Shown: piece after piece, positions 1 to 7,196 of the stretch
Layout of the letters: every line of letters begins with the position of its first letter
Position numbering within the stretch: position 1 is the first letter of the stretch
Source: Streptacidiphilus sp. P02-A3a
GTDB lineage: Bacteria; Actinomycetota; Actinomycetes; Streptomycetales; Streptomycetaceae
Direction of reading: 5' to 3'
DNA: 64,000 nt
Assembly (NCBI RefSeq): GCF_014084105.1
Contig: NZ_CP048289.1
Location: 2,675,922-2,739,921 of the forward strand
Made by a program: the position numbers and the translations under genes
Notes under the pieces: model-generated
What the model was told of the DNA's origin: nothing
What the model saw: the letters and a program-made list of their open reading frames with translations, nothing else
Databases searched by the model: none

Positions 1-323
1 CAGCCGGCGCCGAGGCCCAGCTCGATCCGGCCGCCGGACATCTGGTCCACCTGGGCGACCTGGATGGCGAGCACGCCGGGCAGCCGGAAGGTGGCCGCGC
101 TCATCAGCGTGCCGAGGCGGATCCGGGAGGTCTCCCGGGCGATCCCGGCGAGGGTGATCCAGGCGTCGGTGGGGCCGGGCAGGCCGTCCGCGTCGCCCAT
201 GCTCAGGTAGTGGTCGGAGCGGAAGAAGGCGCTGTAGTCCAGGTCCTCGGCGGCCCTGGCCACGCGCAGCAGCGTGTCGTAGGAGGCACCCTGCTGGGGC
301 TCGGTGAAGATGCGCAGATCCAT
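1..323 (-). CDS. LLM-class flavin-dependent oxidoreductase, N-terminal part
   Basis: The first 107 residues of a luciferase-like monooxygenase are visible; the rest lies off the left edge. The start MDLRIFTEPQQGASYDTLL is followed by AEDLDYSAFFRSDHY, the first beta/alpha unit of the TIM barrel, then RIRLGTLMSAATFRLPGVLA and QVDQMSGGRIELGLGAG, both typical of the F420-dependent branch. Such enzymes oxidise small organic substrates using reduced F420 or FMN. I chose the ATG at 323 because an AGGA sits at normal spacing; an in-frame ATG at 332 overlaps that ribosome site. The substrate cannot be told. Confidence 0.85.
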   Translation of the reverse strand, partial: MDLRIFTEPQQGASYDTLLRVARAAEDLDYSAFFRSDHYLSMGDADGLPGPTDAWITLAGIARETSRIRLGTLMSAATFRLPGVLAIQVAQVDQMSGGRIELGLGAG

Positions 324-407
324 GCCGCCCATCCTGCCAGCCGGACCCGCGCAGCCGAACGGCCCCGGCCGCTGGAGGCGACCGGGACCGTTGCTACCGG
401 GTGGGCG

Positions 408-2723
408 TCAGGAGACGTTCAGCGCGGTGTCGTCCAGCACGAAGCTGGTCTGCAGGGTGGAGTCCTCGGCGCCGATGAACTTCAGCGTCACGGTCTTGCC
501 GATGTACGGGGCGAGGCTGAAGGAGTGCTGGGTGTAGCCGCTCGCCGCGTTCAGGTTGGAGTAGGTGGTGAGCACCGTGGTGGTGGAGCCGCTGACCACC
601 TCGACCTTGAGGGTGTCGTAGGCGGTGGTCTTCGAGGTCTCCGCCGTGTCGATGTGCAGCCAGAACGAGTAGGCCGCGTTGACGCAGGTGGAGGGGATGG
701 TCACGGGCTGGGACAGGGTGTCCGTGTGGGTGGTGCCGTAGCCGTCGAGCCAGGCGTCCCAGCTGCCTGAGTGGGCGGGCTCGTCGGTGGTGTCGTTGTT
801 GATGACGCCGGAGCTCGCGGTCCAGGGGGCGGCGGTGCCGGTCTCGAAGCCGGGGTTGCCGATCAGCTGGGCGGCGGTGCAGCCGCCGGTGGCGGAGCTG
901 ACGGTCCAGCTGAAGCTGGTGCTGCCGGTGGCGCCGGTGGTGTCCTTGGCGGTCACGGTGACCGAGGAGGTGGCGGCGGCGGTCGGGGTGCCGGAGATCA
1001 GGCCGGTGGAGGCGTTGATCGACAGCCCGGCCGGGAGGCCGGTGGCGCTGTAGGTCAGGGTCTGGCCGGAGGCCGAGTCGCTGGCGCTGATCTGCAGCGA
1101 GGCGGCGGTGCCGACGGTGCCGGTCTGGCTGCCGGGGTTGGACACCGTCACCGTGTTGCCGGTGGCGGAGTTGACCGTCCAGCTGAAGCTGGTGCTGCCG
1201 GTGGCGCCGGTGGTGTCCTTGGCGGTCACGGTGACCGAGGAGCTGCCGCTGGCGGTCGGGGTGCCGGAGATCAGGCCGGTGGAGGCGTTGATCGACAGCC
1301 CGGCCGGGAGGCCGGTGGCGCTGTAGGTCAGGGTCTGGCCGGAGGCCGAGTCGCTGGCGCTGATCTGCAGCGAGGCGGCGGTGCCGACGGTGCCGGTCTG
1401 GCTACCCGGGTTGGACACCGTCACCGTGTTGCCGGTGCTGGAGCCGCTGGAGAAGGCGGTGGTGCCGTCCGGGGTGCCCAGACCGGTCGGGCCGTCGTAG
1501 CCGACCTCGGCCGTGCACAGGTAGGCCGGGGAGCAGCTGGCGGTCGAGCCGCTGGTCACGTCGTACAGCGACGAGGTGTGGGCGTACAGGTAGGACGCCG
1601 GGACGGTGTTCGCGGCCGGGGTGCCGGCCAGCGCGTAGACCGAGGCGATCAGCGGCGAGGCGACCGAGGTCCCGCCGTAGACGTTCCAGCCGCCGTTGCC
1701 GTTGTAGGTGTCGTAGACCGCGACGCCGGTGGCCGGGTCGGCGACCGCCGAGACGTCCGCGACGGTGCGCTTGGAGCAGCCGGTGTCCTTCTGCCAGGTC
1801 GGCTTCGCGTCGTCGGCGGAGCAGCCGGAGCCGGCGCCCTCACTGGACGAGGTGGACCAGACCGACTCGGTCCAGCCGCGCGTGTTGGAGGCGGTGGACA
1901 GCGAGGTCCCGCCGACGGCGGTGACGTACTGCGAGGCCGCCGGGTACTCGACGCCGTAGCCGCTGTCACCGGAGGAGGCGGTCACCGCGACACCCGGGTG
2001 GTCGTAGTACTCGGAGTCGTAGGTGCTGTCGTTCGACGCCTCGGAGCCGCCGTAGCTGTTGGAGACGAACTTGGCGCCCAGGGAGACGGCCGCGTTCACG
2101 CCGGCGCCCAGGTCGTCGTTGCTCTCCGAGCTGGCCTCGACCAGGATGATGTGGCAGTTCGGGCAGATCGCCGAGATCATGTCGACGTCCAGCGATTCCT
2201 CGCCGGTCCAGTCGTCGTCCGACGGCGCGGGCGAGGGCAGCGGGCTGGTCGCGCCCTCCTCGTTGACCTTGCTGAAGCAGCCGTTGGCGGTGGTGCAGGC
2301 CGGCAGCCCGTACTGGCTGCGGTAGACCGCGAGGTCGCTGGCCGCGTTCGGGTCGTCGAAGGCGTCAACGACGGCCACGGTCTGGCCGGTGCCGTCGGCG
2401 GCGGCGGCCGAGGCCAGGTTGTACGCGGACTGAAGCTGGGTCGGGCCGTAGCCGGACACCGTCGCCGAGGGCTGGACCGCCCCGTCGGAGGCCTTGTGCG
2501 CCAGTTGCGGCGTGACGTCCGTGCGGATCAGCGCGTTGCAGGAGGAGTAGCCGACCGGCGCGGCAGGACACGCCTGGCGGTAGTCCGTGGTGTGGCTGGT
2601 GGCGGCTGTCGCCGGGACGGCGGACGCGGCCAGGCCGAACATGGCCAGGGTGGCCGCCGACGCGGCGGCGGCCACGATCCTGCGGAGTCCGTATCTGAGC
2701 CCGGACGGGTTGGGGGTATGCAA
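408..2723 (-). CDS. Secreted sedolisin-type (S53) serine peptidase with two Ig-like repeats
   Basis: About 771 residues. A Sec signal peptide (hydrophobic stretch at about 16-42) precedes the peptidase core. The ExxxD pair E175/D179 (GEESLDVDM), the oxyanion segment SSGDSGYG and the catalytic serine in GGTSVASP (about 350) give the Glu-Asp-Ser arrangement of sedolisins, which cleave proteins at acidic pH. There is no long sedolisin prodomain. Two 91-residue He_PIG/Ig-like modules follow, then a C-terminal beta-sandwich-like module starting GNPGFETGTAAPW. The TTG at 2723 has GGGAGGG six bases upstream and leads straight into the signal peptide; the longer reading frame to 2933 has no such support. 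Probably an exported scavenging protease. Confidence 0.85.
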   Translation of the reverse strand: MHTPNPSGLRYGLRRIVAAAASAATLAMFGLAASAVPATAATSHTTDYRQACPAAPVGYSSCNALIRTDVTPQLAHKASDGAVQPSATVSGYGPTQLQSAYNLASAAAADGTGQTVAVVDAFDDPNAASDLAVYRSQYGLPACTTANGCFSKVNEEGATSPLPSPAPSDDDWTGEESLDVDMISAICPNCHIILVEASSESNDDLGAGVNAAVSLGAKFVSNSYGGSEASNDSTYDSEYYDHPGVAVTASSGDSGYGVEYPAASQYVTAVGGTSLSTASNTRGWTESVWSTSSSEGAGSGCSADDAKPTWQKDTGCSKRTVADVSAVADPATGVAVYDTYNGNGGWNVYGGTSVASPLIASVYALAGTPAANTVPASYLYAHTSSLYDVTSGSTASCSPAYLCTAEVGYDGPTGLGTPDGTTAFSSGSSTGNTVTVSNPGSQTGTVGTAASLQISASDSASGQTLTYSATGLPAGLSINASTGLISGTPTASGSSSVTVTAKDTTGATGSTSFSWTVNSATGNTVTVSNPGSQTGTVGTAASLQISASDSASGQTLTYSATGLPAGLSINASTGLISGTPTAAATSSVTVTAKDTTGATGSTSFSWTVSSATGGCTAAQLIGNPGFETGTAAPWTASSGVINNDTTDEPAHSGSWDAWLDGYGTTHTDTLSQPVTIPSTCVNAAYSFWLHIDTAETSKTTAYDTLKVEVVSGSTTTVLTTYSNLNAASGYTQHSFSLAPYIGKTVTLKFIGAEDSTLQTSFVLDDTALNVS
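889..1434. repeat. Two near-identical 273-bp tandem copies inside the sedolisin gene
   Basis: Units 889-1161 and 1162-1434 are offset by exactly 273 bp (91 codons) and differ at only a few bases. They encode the two Ig-like modules. The in-frame unit and high identity show a recent duplication, and the tract may be an assembly or recombination hot spot. Confidence 0.85.
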
Positions 2724-3218
2724 CGAACGGCCCTCCCATGAGGGGGTGAGGGACGGCGCGAGGGTAACCGTGGCGGGTGCCAGGGCTGCGCCGAACCGGA
2801 ATCGAGGGAACGCGTGCGCGTGCGTTGGAGCTCTGGCTGCGCCTTGCCGGGAGACGGTGCCGGGCCGTGGAGCGCGGATGGCCCGATATCGCCATACATG
2901 GACATGACAGTCGGGTACGCAGACTGTCACCACGGTTGGTGGTGTCCGGAGAGACGAACATAGCGAAGCCGTATCGGGCGCGGCAAGGGCTCAAAGGATC
3001 CCAACAGAAACGGGCACAATCAGGGACACTGCGGCCGAGTCGACGGTCCGTCAGCTGACCTGGGGCGACGCCGTGCCGACCGGTGCGGGAATTCCCGGAT
3101 CCGGCTGCGGGTGCCGATACTGGTCGGTAGCATGTCGCTGCGTCCCGATCGCGACATCCGGTACGCGTCCAGTGCCAGATCCGGCGCGCGTCCGGCGCGA
3201 TATCCAGGAAGGCCGCTG
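2724..3218. other. Divergent intergenic region
   Basis: The region lies between the sedolisin and hydrolase genes, which diverge, so it should hold both promoters. The only clear structure is the inverted repeat at 2905-2929. No convincing small gene is seen; open frames here lack ribosome sites and family-like composition. Confidence 0.5.
2905..2929. promoter_or_regulatory. Perfect 7-bp inverted repeat, candidate operator
   Basis: TGACAGT (2905-2911) and ACTGTCA (2923-2929) are exact reverse complements with an 11-base spacer, about 180 bases upstream of the sedolisin start. Size and position fit a dimeric repressor or activator site; the cognate regulator is unknown. Confidence 0.4.
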
Positions 3219-3959
3219 ATGGCCGAGGTCGATCTCTCCGCGCTCGCGCGGGCGCGGGGCGGTTCCCAGCGGTTGGCCGGCCGCCTCGCCCGTCCGGCCG
3301 GTGAAGGCCCCTGGCCGGGCGTGGTGATGCTGCACGAGGCCTTCGGCATCGACGAGGTGATGAACCGTCAGGTGGAGCGGCTGGCGCGCGCGGGTTACCT
3401 GACGCTGATGCCCGACCTCTACAGCGACGGCGGGGCCCGGCGCTGCCTGGTCTCCACACTGCGGGCGATGGGCTCCGGCCGGGGCCGCGCCTACGCCGAC
3501 ATCGAGGCCTCCCGGCAGTGGCTGCTCGACCAGCCGGACTGCACCGGCCGGGTGGGCGTGCTCGGCTTCTGCATGGGCGGCGGGTTCGCGCTGATGACCG
3601 TCGGCACCGGGTTCGACGCCGCCTCGTCCAACTACGGCATGCTCCCCAAGGACCTGGACCGGGCGCTCGCCGACTCCTGCCCGGTGGTCCTCTCCTACGG
3701 CGGCCGGGACCTCGGCCTGCGCGGCGCCACCGCGAAGCTGGAGTCCGCCCTGGAACGGGCCGGGGTCGTCCACGACAGCAAGGAGTACCCCAGCGCCGGG
3801 CACAGCTTCCTCAACGACGGAGAGGTCGGCCCCCGGGTGCTGCGCCCGCTGCTGCGGGTGGCCGGGGTCGGACCCGAGCCGGAGGCCGCCGCCGACGCCT
3901 GGCGGCGCATCGAGGCGTTCTTCGCCGAGCACCTGGGCGGCCCGGTCGACGCCGGGTGA
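3219..3959 (+). CDS. Dienelactone hydrolase family protein
   Basis: An alpha/beta hydrolase of 246 residues. The nucleophile cysteine lies in GFCMGGGFAL, which is diagnostic of dienelactone hydrolases rather than serine esterases; an aspartate in YGGRDLGL and a histidine in SAGHSFLNDGEVG complete the Cys-Asp-His triad. The family hydrolyses dienelactones in chlorocatechol breakdown, but most chromosomal copies have unknown natural substrates. I chose the ATG at 3219, preceded by AGGAAGG, over an upstream frame extension lacking conserved sequence. Its neighbours give no pathway context. Confidence 0.85.
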   Translation: MAEVDLSALARARGGSQRLAGRLARPAGEGPWPGVVMLHEAFGIDEVMNRQVERLARAGYLTLMPDLYSDGGARRCLVSTLRAMGSGRGRAYADIEASRQWLLDQPDCTGRVGVLGFCMGGGFALMTVGTGFDAASSNYGMLPKDLDRALADSCPVVLSYGGRDLGLRGATAKLESALERAGVVHDSKEYPSAGHSFLNDGEVGPRVLRPLLRVAGVGPEPEAAADAWRRIEAFFAEHLGGPVDAG

Positions 3960-4311
3960 CGGCCGGTGACGGCGTGGTCCACGACCTCCGGTGCATGACA
4001 TCCAGTGCATGAGATGCGCAAGGGTTTCCTTGACGAGCGGTTTTGGGTGCTGCTTCAATCGGTTTCTATGAATGCGCGACAGCACCTCACGCGGCGGCGA
4101 CATGTCGACCTCGCCCGCGTCTCCAGCGCGTTCTGTTGCTGCGGAGCCTGAGGGCGTCTTCCCCCCTCCTCCGAGTTTCCCGCAGAGCCCCCCTGTCTGA
4201 TGACGCGCACGGGCCTGCTCTGTATCCGCCGTACCCGTCTCCACACCGTCGCGCGGCCGCAGGCCGTCCTGCCCCCGCCGACCGCAGCAACAGACCCGAA
4301 ATGAGGGCCCC
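3960..4311. other. Long 5' region of the ssu genes
   Basis: A gap of 352 bases holds the leader peptide frame at 4068-4151. The 160 bases after its stop contain C-rich and G-rich runs able to pair in more than one way, as expected for an attenuator, but I cannot define one fold by eye. Confidence 0.4.
4068..4151 (+). CDS. Cys-rich leader peptide upstream of ssuE (27 aa)
   Basis: A short ATG frame encodes a basic peptide with RRRHVDLARVSSAFCCCGA at its end. It matches the streptomycete leader peptides I recall upstream of sulfur-assimilation genes (R-x-HVDL-x-RV-x-SA-x-C pattern). Three consecutive cysteine codons (TGT TGC TGC, 4134-4142) would stall ribosomes when Cys-tRNA is low. The frame lies 160 bases before ssuE, whose product releases sulfur from sulfonates. 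Attenuation by cysteine supply is inferred; I did not find an unambiguous terminator/antiterminator pair between 4152 and 4311. Confidence 0.7.
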   Translation: MNARQHLTRRRHVDLARVSSAFCCCGA

Positions 4312-4872
4312 ATGGCCACCGTCCTTTCCGTCTCCGGAAGCCCCTCCGCCACCTCCCGAACCGCTCGGCTGCTGCGCCACCTGGACGCCAGGCTGATAGC
4401 CCAGGGTCACACCGTCATTCCGCTGGACGTCCGGACGCTGCCCGCCGAGGCCCTGCTCGGGGCCGACTTCGGACACCCGGCCATCGTCCGCGCCACCGAG
4501 CTGTTCGCCCAGGCCGACGGCGTGGTCATCGGCACCCCCGTCTACAAGGCCGCCTACTCGGGACTGCTGAAGTCCCTGCTGGACCTGCTGCCGCAGTACG
4601 CGTTGTCCGGCAAGACCGTGCTGCCGCTGGCCACCGGCGGTTCCACGGCGCACGTGCTGGCGATCGACTACGCGCTGCGGCCGGTGCTCTCCTCGATGGG
4701 CCCCAAGCACATCGTCCAGGGCTGGTTCGTGCTCGACCGCCACATCACCGTCAACCCGGACGGCGAGGTCACCCTGGAGCCGGGCACCGGGGAGTCGCTG
4801 GGGCAGATCGTCGACCAGTTCTCGGAGGCCCTCACCGGCCACTACAGCCACGTTCTCGCAGCCGCTAGCTGA
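4312..4872 (+). CDS. ssuE: NAD(P)H-dependent FMN reductase SsuE
   Basis: A 186-residue flavodoxin-fold protein. The N-terminal VLSVSGSPSATSRTARLL binds the FMN phosphate; ADGVVIGTPVYKAAYSGLLK and LPLATGGSTAHVLAIDYALR are hallmarks of the SsuE branch. It reduces FMN with NAD(P)H and passes FMNH2 to the sulfonate monooxygenase encoded next, so that sulfite is released from alkanesulfonates during sulfur limitation. The gene follows the Cys-rich leader. ssuABC transporter genes are not adjacent. Confidence 0.9.
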   Translation: MATVLSVSGSPSATSRTARLLRHLDARLIAQGHTVIPLDVRTLPAEALLGADFGHPAIVRATELFAQADGVVIGTPVYKAAYSGLLKSLLDLLPQYALSGKTVLPLATGGSTAHVLAIDYALRPVLSSMGPKHIVQGWFVLDRHITVNPDGEVTLEPGTGESLGQIVDQFSEALTGHYSHVLAAAS

Positions 4873-5001
4873 CCAATCGTCACCATTTATCTGACATAGC
4901 GTCATCCGCTCCCAGGGGTACCGGGGCCTGCCGCTCCGCGGCGCCGGACCTTAGGTCAGCCATGCCCGCACGCCCTCCCGCAGCACCAGAAAGGCCGCAC
5001 C

Positions 5002-6105
5002 ATGCCCGTGGAGTTCCTTGGCATCGCCGCCACCAACGACGGTTCGGAGACCAACCCCCGCAGCGGAGGCGCCTTCGACAAGGAGTACACGCTTCGACTC
5101 GCCCGGGCCCACGAGGACCACGGCTGGGACCGGGTCCTGTTCGCGTACGGTTCCGGATCGCCCGAACCGGGCAGCGCCGCCGCGTACATCGCGGCCCACA
5201 CCACCCGGTTGCAGATCCTGCTGGCGCACCGGCCCAACGTCTCCTATCCGACCTTCGCGGCCAAGGAGTTCGCCACCCTCGACCAGATCAGCGACGGTCG
5301 GCTCACGGTGCACTTCATCACCGGTGGCAACGACCACGAGCAGCAGCGCGAGGGCGACTTCCTGACCAAGGACCAGCGGTACGCGCGGACCCGGGAGTAC
5401 ATCGAGATCGTGCAGCGGGCCTGGACCTCCCGCGAGCCCTTCGACCACGAGGGCGAGTACTACCGCTTCAACGACTTCGTCAGCGACGTGGCGCCGGTGC
5501 AGCAGCCCCGTCCGGACGTCTCCTTCGGCGGTTCCTCGGCGGCGGCCTACGCGGCCGGGGGCGCGGTTGCCGACATCTACGCGCTGTGGGGCGAGCCGCT
5601 CGCGGAGACGGCCAAGCAGATCGAGGCGGTCCGGGCGGCCGCCGCGGCGGCCGGGCGGACCACCCCGCCCCGGATCCAGGTGGCCTTCCGCCCGATCATC
5701 GCCCCCACCGAGGAGTTGGCCTGGGAGAAGGCGCACCGCACCGTCGCCGCCATCAACGCCCGCAAGGAGAGCGGCGCCTGGGCCCGCCGCGGCAACGGCG
5801 CGCCGGAGAACGCCGGTTCGCAGCGGCTGGTGGCGATCGCCGGTCAGGGCGAGCGCTACGACCGCGCGCTGTGGACCCCGACCGCCGCCGCGACCGGTGG
5901 CGCGGGCAACTCCAACGCCCTGGTCGGCACGCCGGAGACGGTCGCCCAGGCGCTGCTCGACTACTACGACCTCGGTGTCGACATCCTCTCGGCCCGGGGC
6001 TACGACCTGCTCGGCGACGCCATCGACTTCGGCCGGTACGTCATCCCGCTGGTCCGCGAGGAGGTCGCCAAGCGCGACGCCGAGCGGGCGGCCAAGGCCG
6101 GCTGA
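5002..6105 (+). CDS. ssuD: FMNH2-dependent alkanesulfonate monooxygenase SsuD
   Basis: A luciferase-like monooxygenase of 367 residues, near the usual SsuD length. HRPNVSYPTFAAKEFATLDQ, GRLTVHFITGGNDHEQQREG and DFLTKDQRYARTREY are characteristic of the SsuD/nitrilotriacetate group. It oxidises alkanesulfonates with O2 and FMNH2 to an aldehyde plus sulfite. It lies 129 bases after ssuE on the same strand with its own ribosome site (AAAGG), probably co-transcribed. The FMN reductase next door and the cysteine leader support sulfonate over other LLM substrates. Confidence 0.85.
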   Translation: MPVEFLGIAATNDGSETNPRSGGAFDKEYTLRLARAHEDHGWDRVLFAYGSGSPEPGSAAAYIAAHTTRLQILLAHRPNVSYPTFAAKEFATLDQISDGRLTVHFITGGNDHEQQREGDFLTKDQRYARTREYIEIVQRAWTSREPFDHEGEYYRFNDFVSDVAPVQQPRPDVSFGGSSAAAYAAGGAVADIYALWGEPLAETAKQIEAVRAAAAAAGRTTPPRIQVAFRPIIAPTEELAWEKAHRTVAAINARKESGAWARRGNGAPENAGSQRLVAIAGQGERYDRALWTPTAAATGGAGNSNALVGTPETVAQALLDYYDLGVDILSARGYDLLGDAIDFGRYVIPLVREEVAKRDAERAAKAG

Positions 6106-6120
6106 CCGCCGGACGACCGG

Positions 6121-6162
6121 AACGGCGTGAGCCGCAGCCCGTCGGCTGCGGCTCACGCCGTT
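6121..6162. terminator. Perfect 19-bp bidirectional terminator hairpin
   Basis: 6121-6139 pairs exactly with 6144-6162 around the loop CGTC. It sits between the convergent ssuD and the secreted-protein gene and can end transcription from both sides. Confidence 0.85.
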
Positions 6163-6175
6163 CTTCCGTGCCCGG

Positions 6176-6808
6176 TCAGACCGGCGCGGCCACCCCGAGC
6201 GAGGTGACGGTGCCGGTGACCACGGCCACGGTGTCGGTGGCCACCGAGGTCAGCGCGGTCTGGACCTGCGCCGGGTCCTTCGTGGAGACCGCCGCGACCA
6301 GCGCCGTGGCGTCGGTCTGCAGCTTGGCCAGCGCGTTCTGCAGCACGCTGGTCGCGTTCGACGGATCCGGCGCCGGTACCGGCAGTGGCAGCCCCTTGCC
6401 GAGGCCCGGCACCCGCTGCGCGCCGGGCCGCTCGGCGGTCTGCGCGCCGGGCCGCTCGGCGGGCGAGCCCACCGGCAGTGCGGGCGCCGCCGGGGCCGCG
6501 CTGGACAGGGTCTGCTCCGCCGCCGCCAGCGAGGTGAGCTTGGCCTGCAGGTCGGTGGCGGACGGGGCCGGGCTGGTCGCGGTGGCCGCCGCCGCGAGGG
6601 CGCCCACCAGCTGGGTGACGCCGCCGAGGGCGCCGAGGGTCTGCAAGGTCGAGGCCGGACTGGCCGCGGGCACCGGCAGGGCCGGCTTGCCACTGGCCAA
6701 CGGGGCGGCCGGAGCGGCGGCCTGAGCGGTGGTGCCGAGAGTTCCCGCGGTCACGGCCGCTGCCATGGCGAGGCTGGTGACCAGGACCCGGGTGTGGTGC
6801 AACGACAT
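6176..6808 (-). CDS. Secreted Ala/Pro-rich protein of unknown function
   Basis: A 210-residue product with a clear Sec signal peptide (VLVTSLAMAAAVTAGTLGTTAQA) and no membrane anchor. The mature part is rich in Ala, Pro, Thr and Leu with two predicted helical stretches (TLQTLGALGGVTQLVGALAA and SVLQNALAKLQTDATALVAAV) and a duplicated AERPGAQ motif near the middle. No cysteines or catalytic motif are seen. It diverges from the glycoside hydrolase gene at 7197, but no functional link is shown. I do not recognise a family. Confidence 0.65.
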   Translation of the reverse strand: MSLHHTRVLVTSLAMAAAVTAGTLGTTAQAAAPAAPLASGKPALPVPAASPASTLQTLGALGGVTQLVGALAAAATATSPAPSATDLQAKLTSLAAAEQTLSSAAPAAPALPVGSPAERPGAQTAERPGAQRVPGLGKGLPLPVPAPDPSNATSVLQNALAKLQTDATALVAAVSTKDPAQVQTALTSVATDTVAVVTGTVTSLGVAAPV

Positions 6809-7196
6809 GCTTCTACCTTCGTTCCAACAGTGAATCGGGTGATACGTGGATCACCGTCACCCGCTGGTTGACGCTCCGCAACAGCACGCATCCATCCGGT
6901 AGTCGCGACTACGGTGGGTCACCGCGTCTCGGGGAGGATGGACGGTTTTTTGCGGCAAAAGCTGCAAGAATTTCGGTGTATCACAGAAGCATTGCGTTCA
7001 AATGTCATGCTCGCTACGATCCGTCGCAGTGAAACCCCCTGCGGCGGGCCCAGACCGTCCTCAACTGCCCCTGTGGCGGCTTCCGTTGAACGTGTCACCG
7101 CGCGCGGCAGGCGTCCGCTCTCGATGCGCACAGTGACCAGGCGGGTCTGGTTCCGGCTGCCCGGAATCCGCCCGCCGTTCAGGAGGAGTAGTCCTT
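6809..7196. other. Divergent intergenic region with promoter for the glycoside hydrolase
   Basis: 388 bases between divergent secreted-protein genes. The middle (6945-7025) is AT-rich for this genome and holds a consensus-like promoter; an inverted repeat (GGTGAT 6838-6843, ATCACC 6850-6855) lies close to the leftward gene start. The remaining leader before 7197 is unstructured to my eye. Confidence 0.5.
6992..7020 (+). promoter_or_regulatory. Sigma-70-type promoter
   Basis: TTGCGT (6992-6997), a 17-base spacer and TACGAT (7015-7020) match the streptomycete housekeeping consensus well. Transcription should begin near 7027, leaving about a 170-base leader before the glycoside hydrolase start at 7197. 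Confidence 0.55.

Noticed and set aside
771-2741. Long open frame opposite the sedolisin gene.
   Set aside because: Gly/Ala/Val/Arg-only composition with no motif; a shadow of the real gene due to GC bias.
3051-4352. Leftward frame across the hydrolase and the ssu leader region.
   Set aside because: It is antisense to a clear dienelactone hydrolase and lacks any conserved motif.
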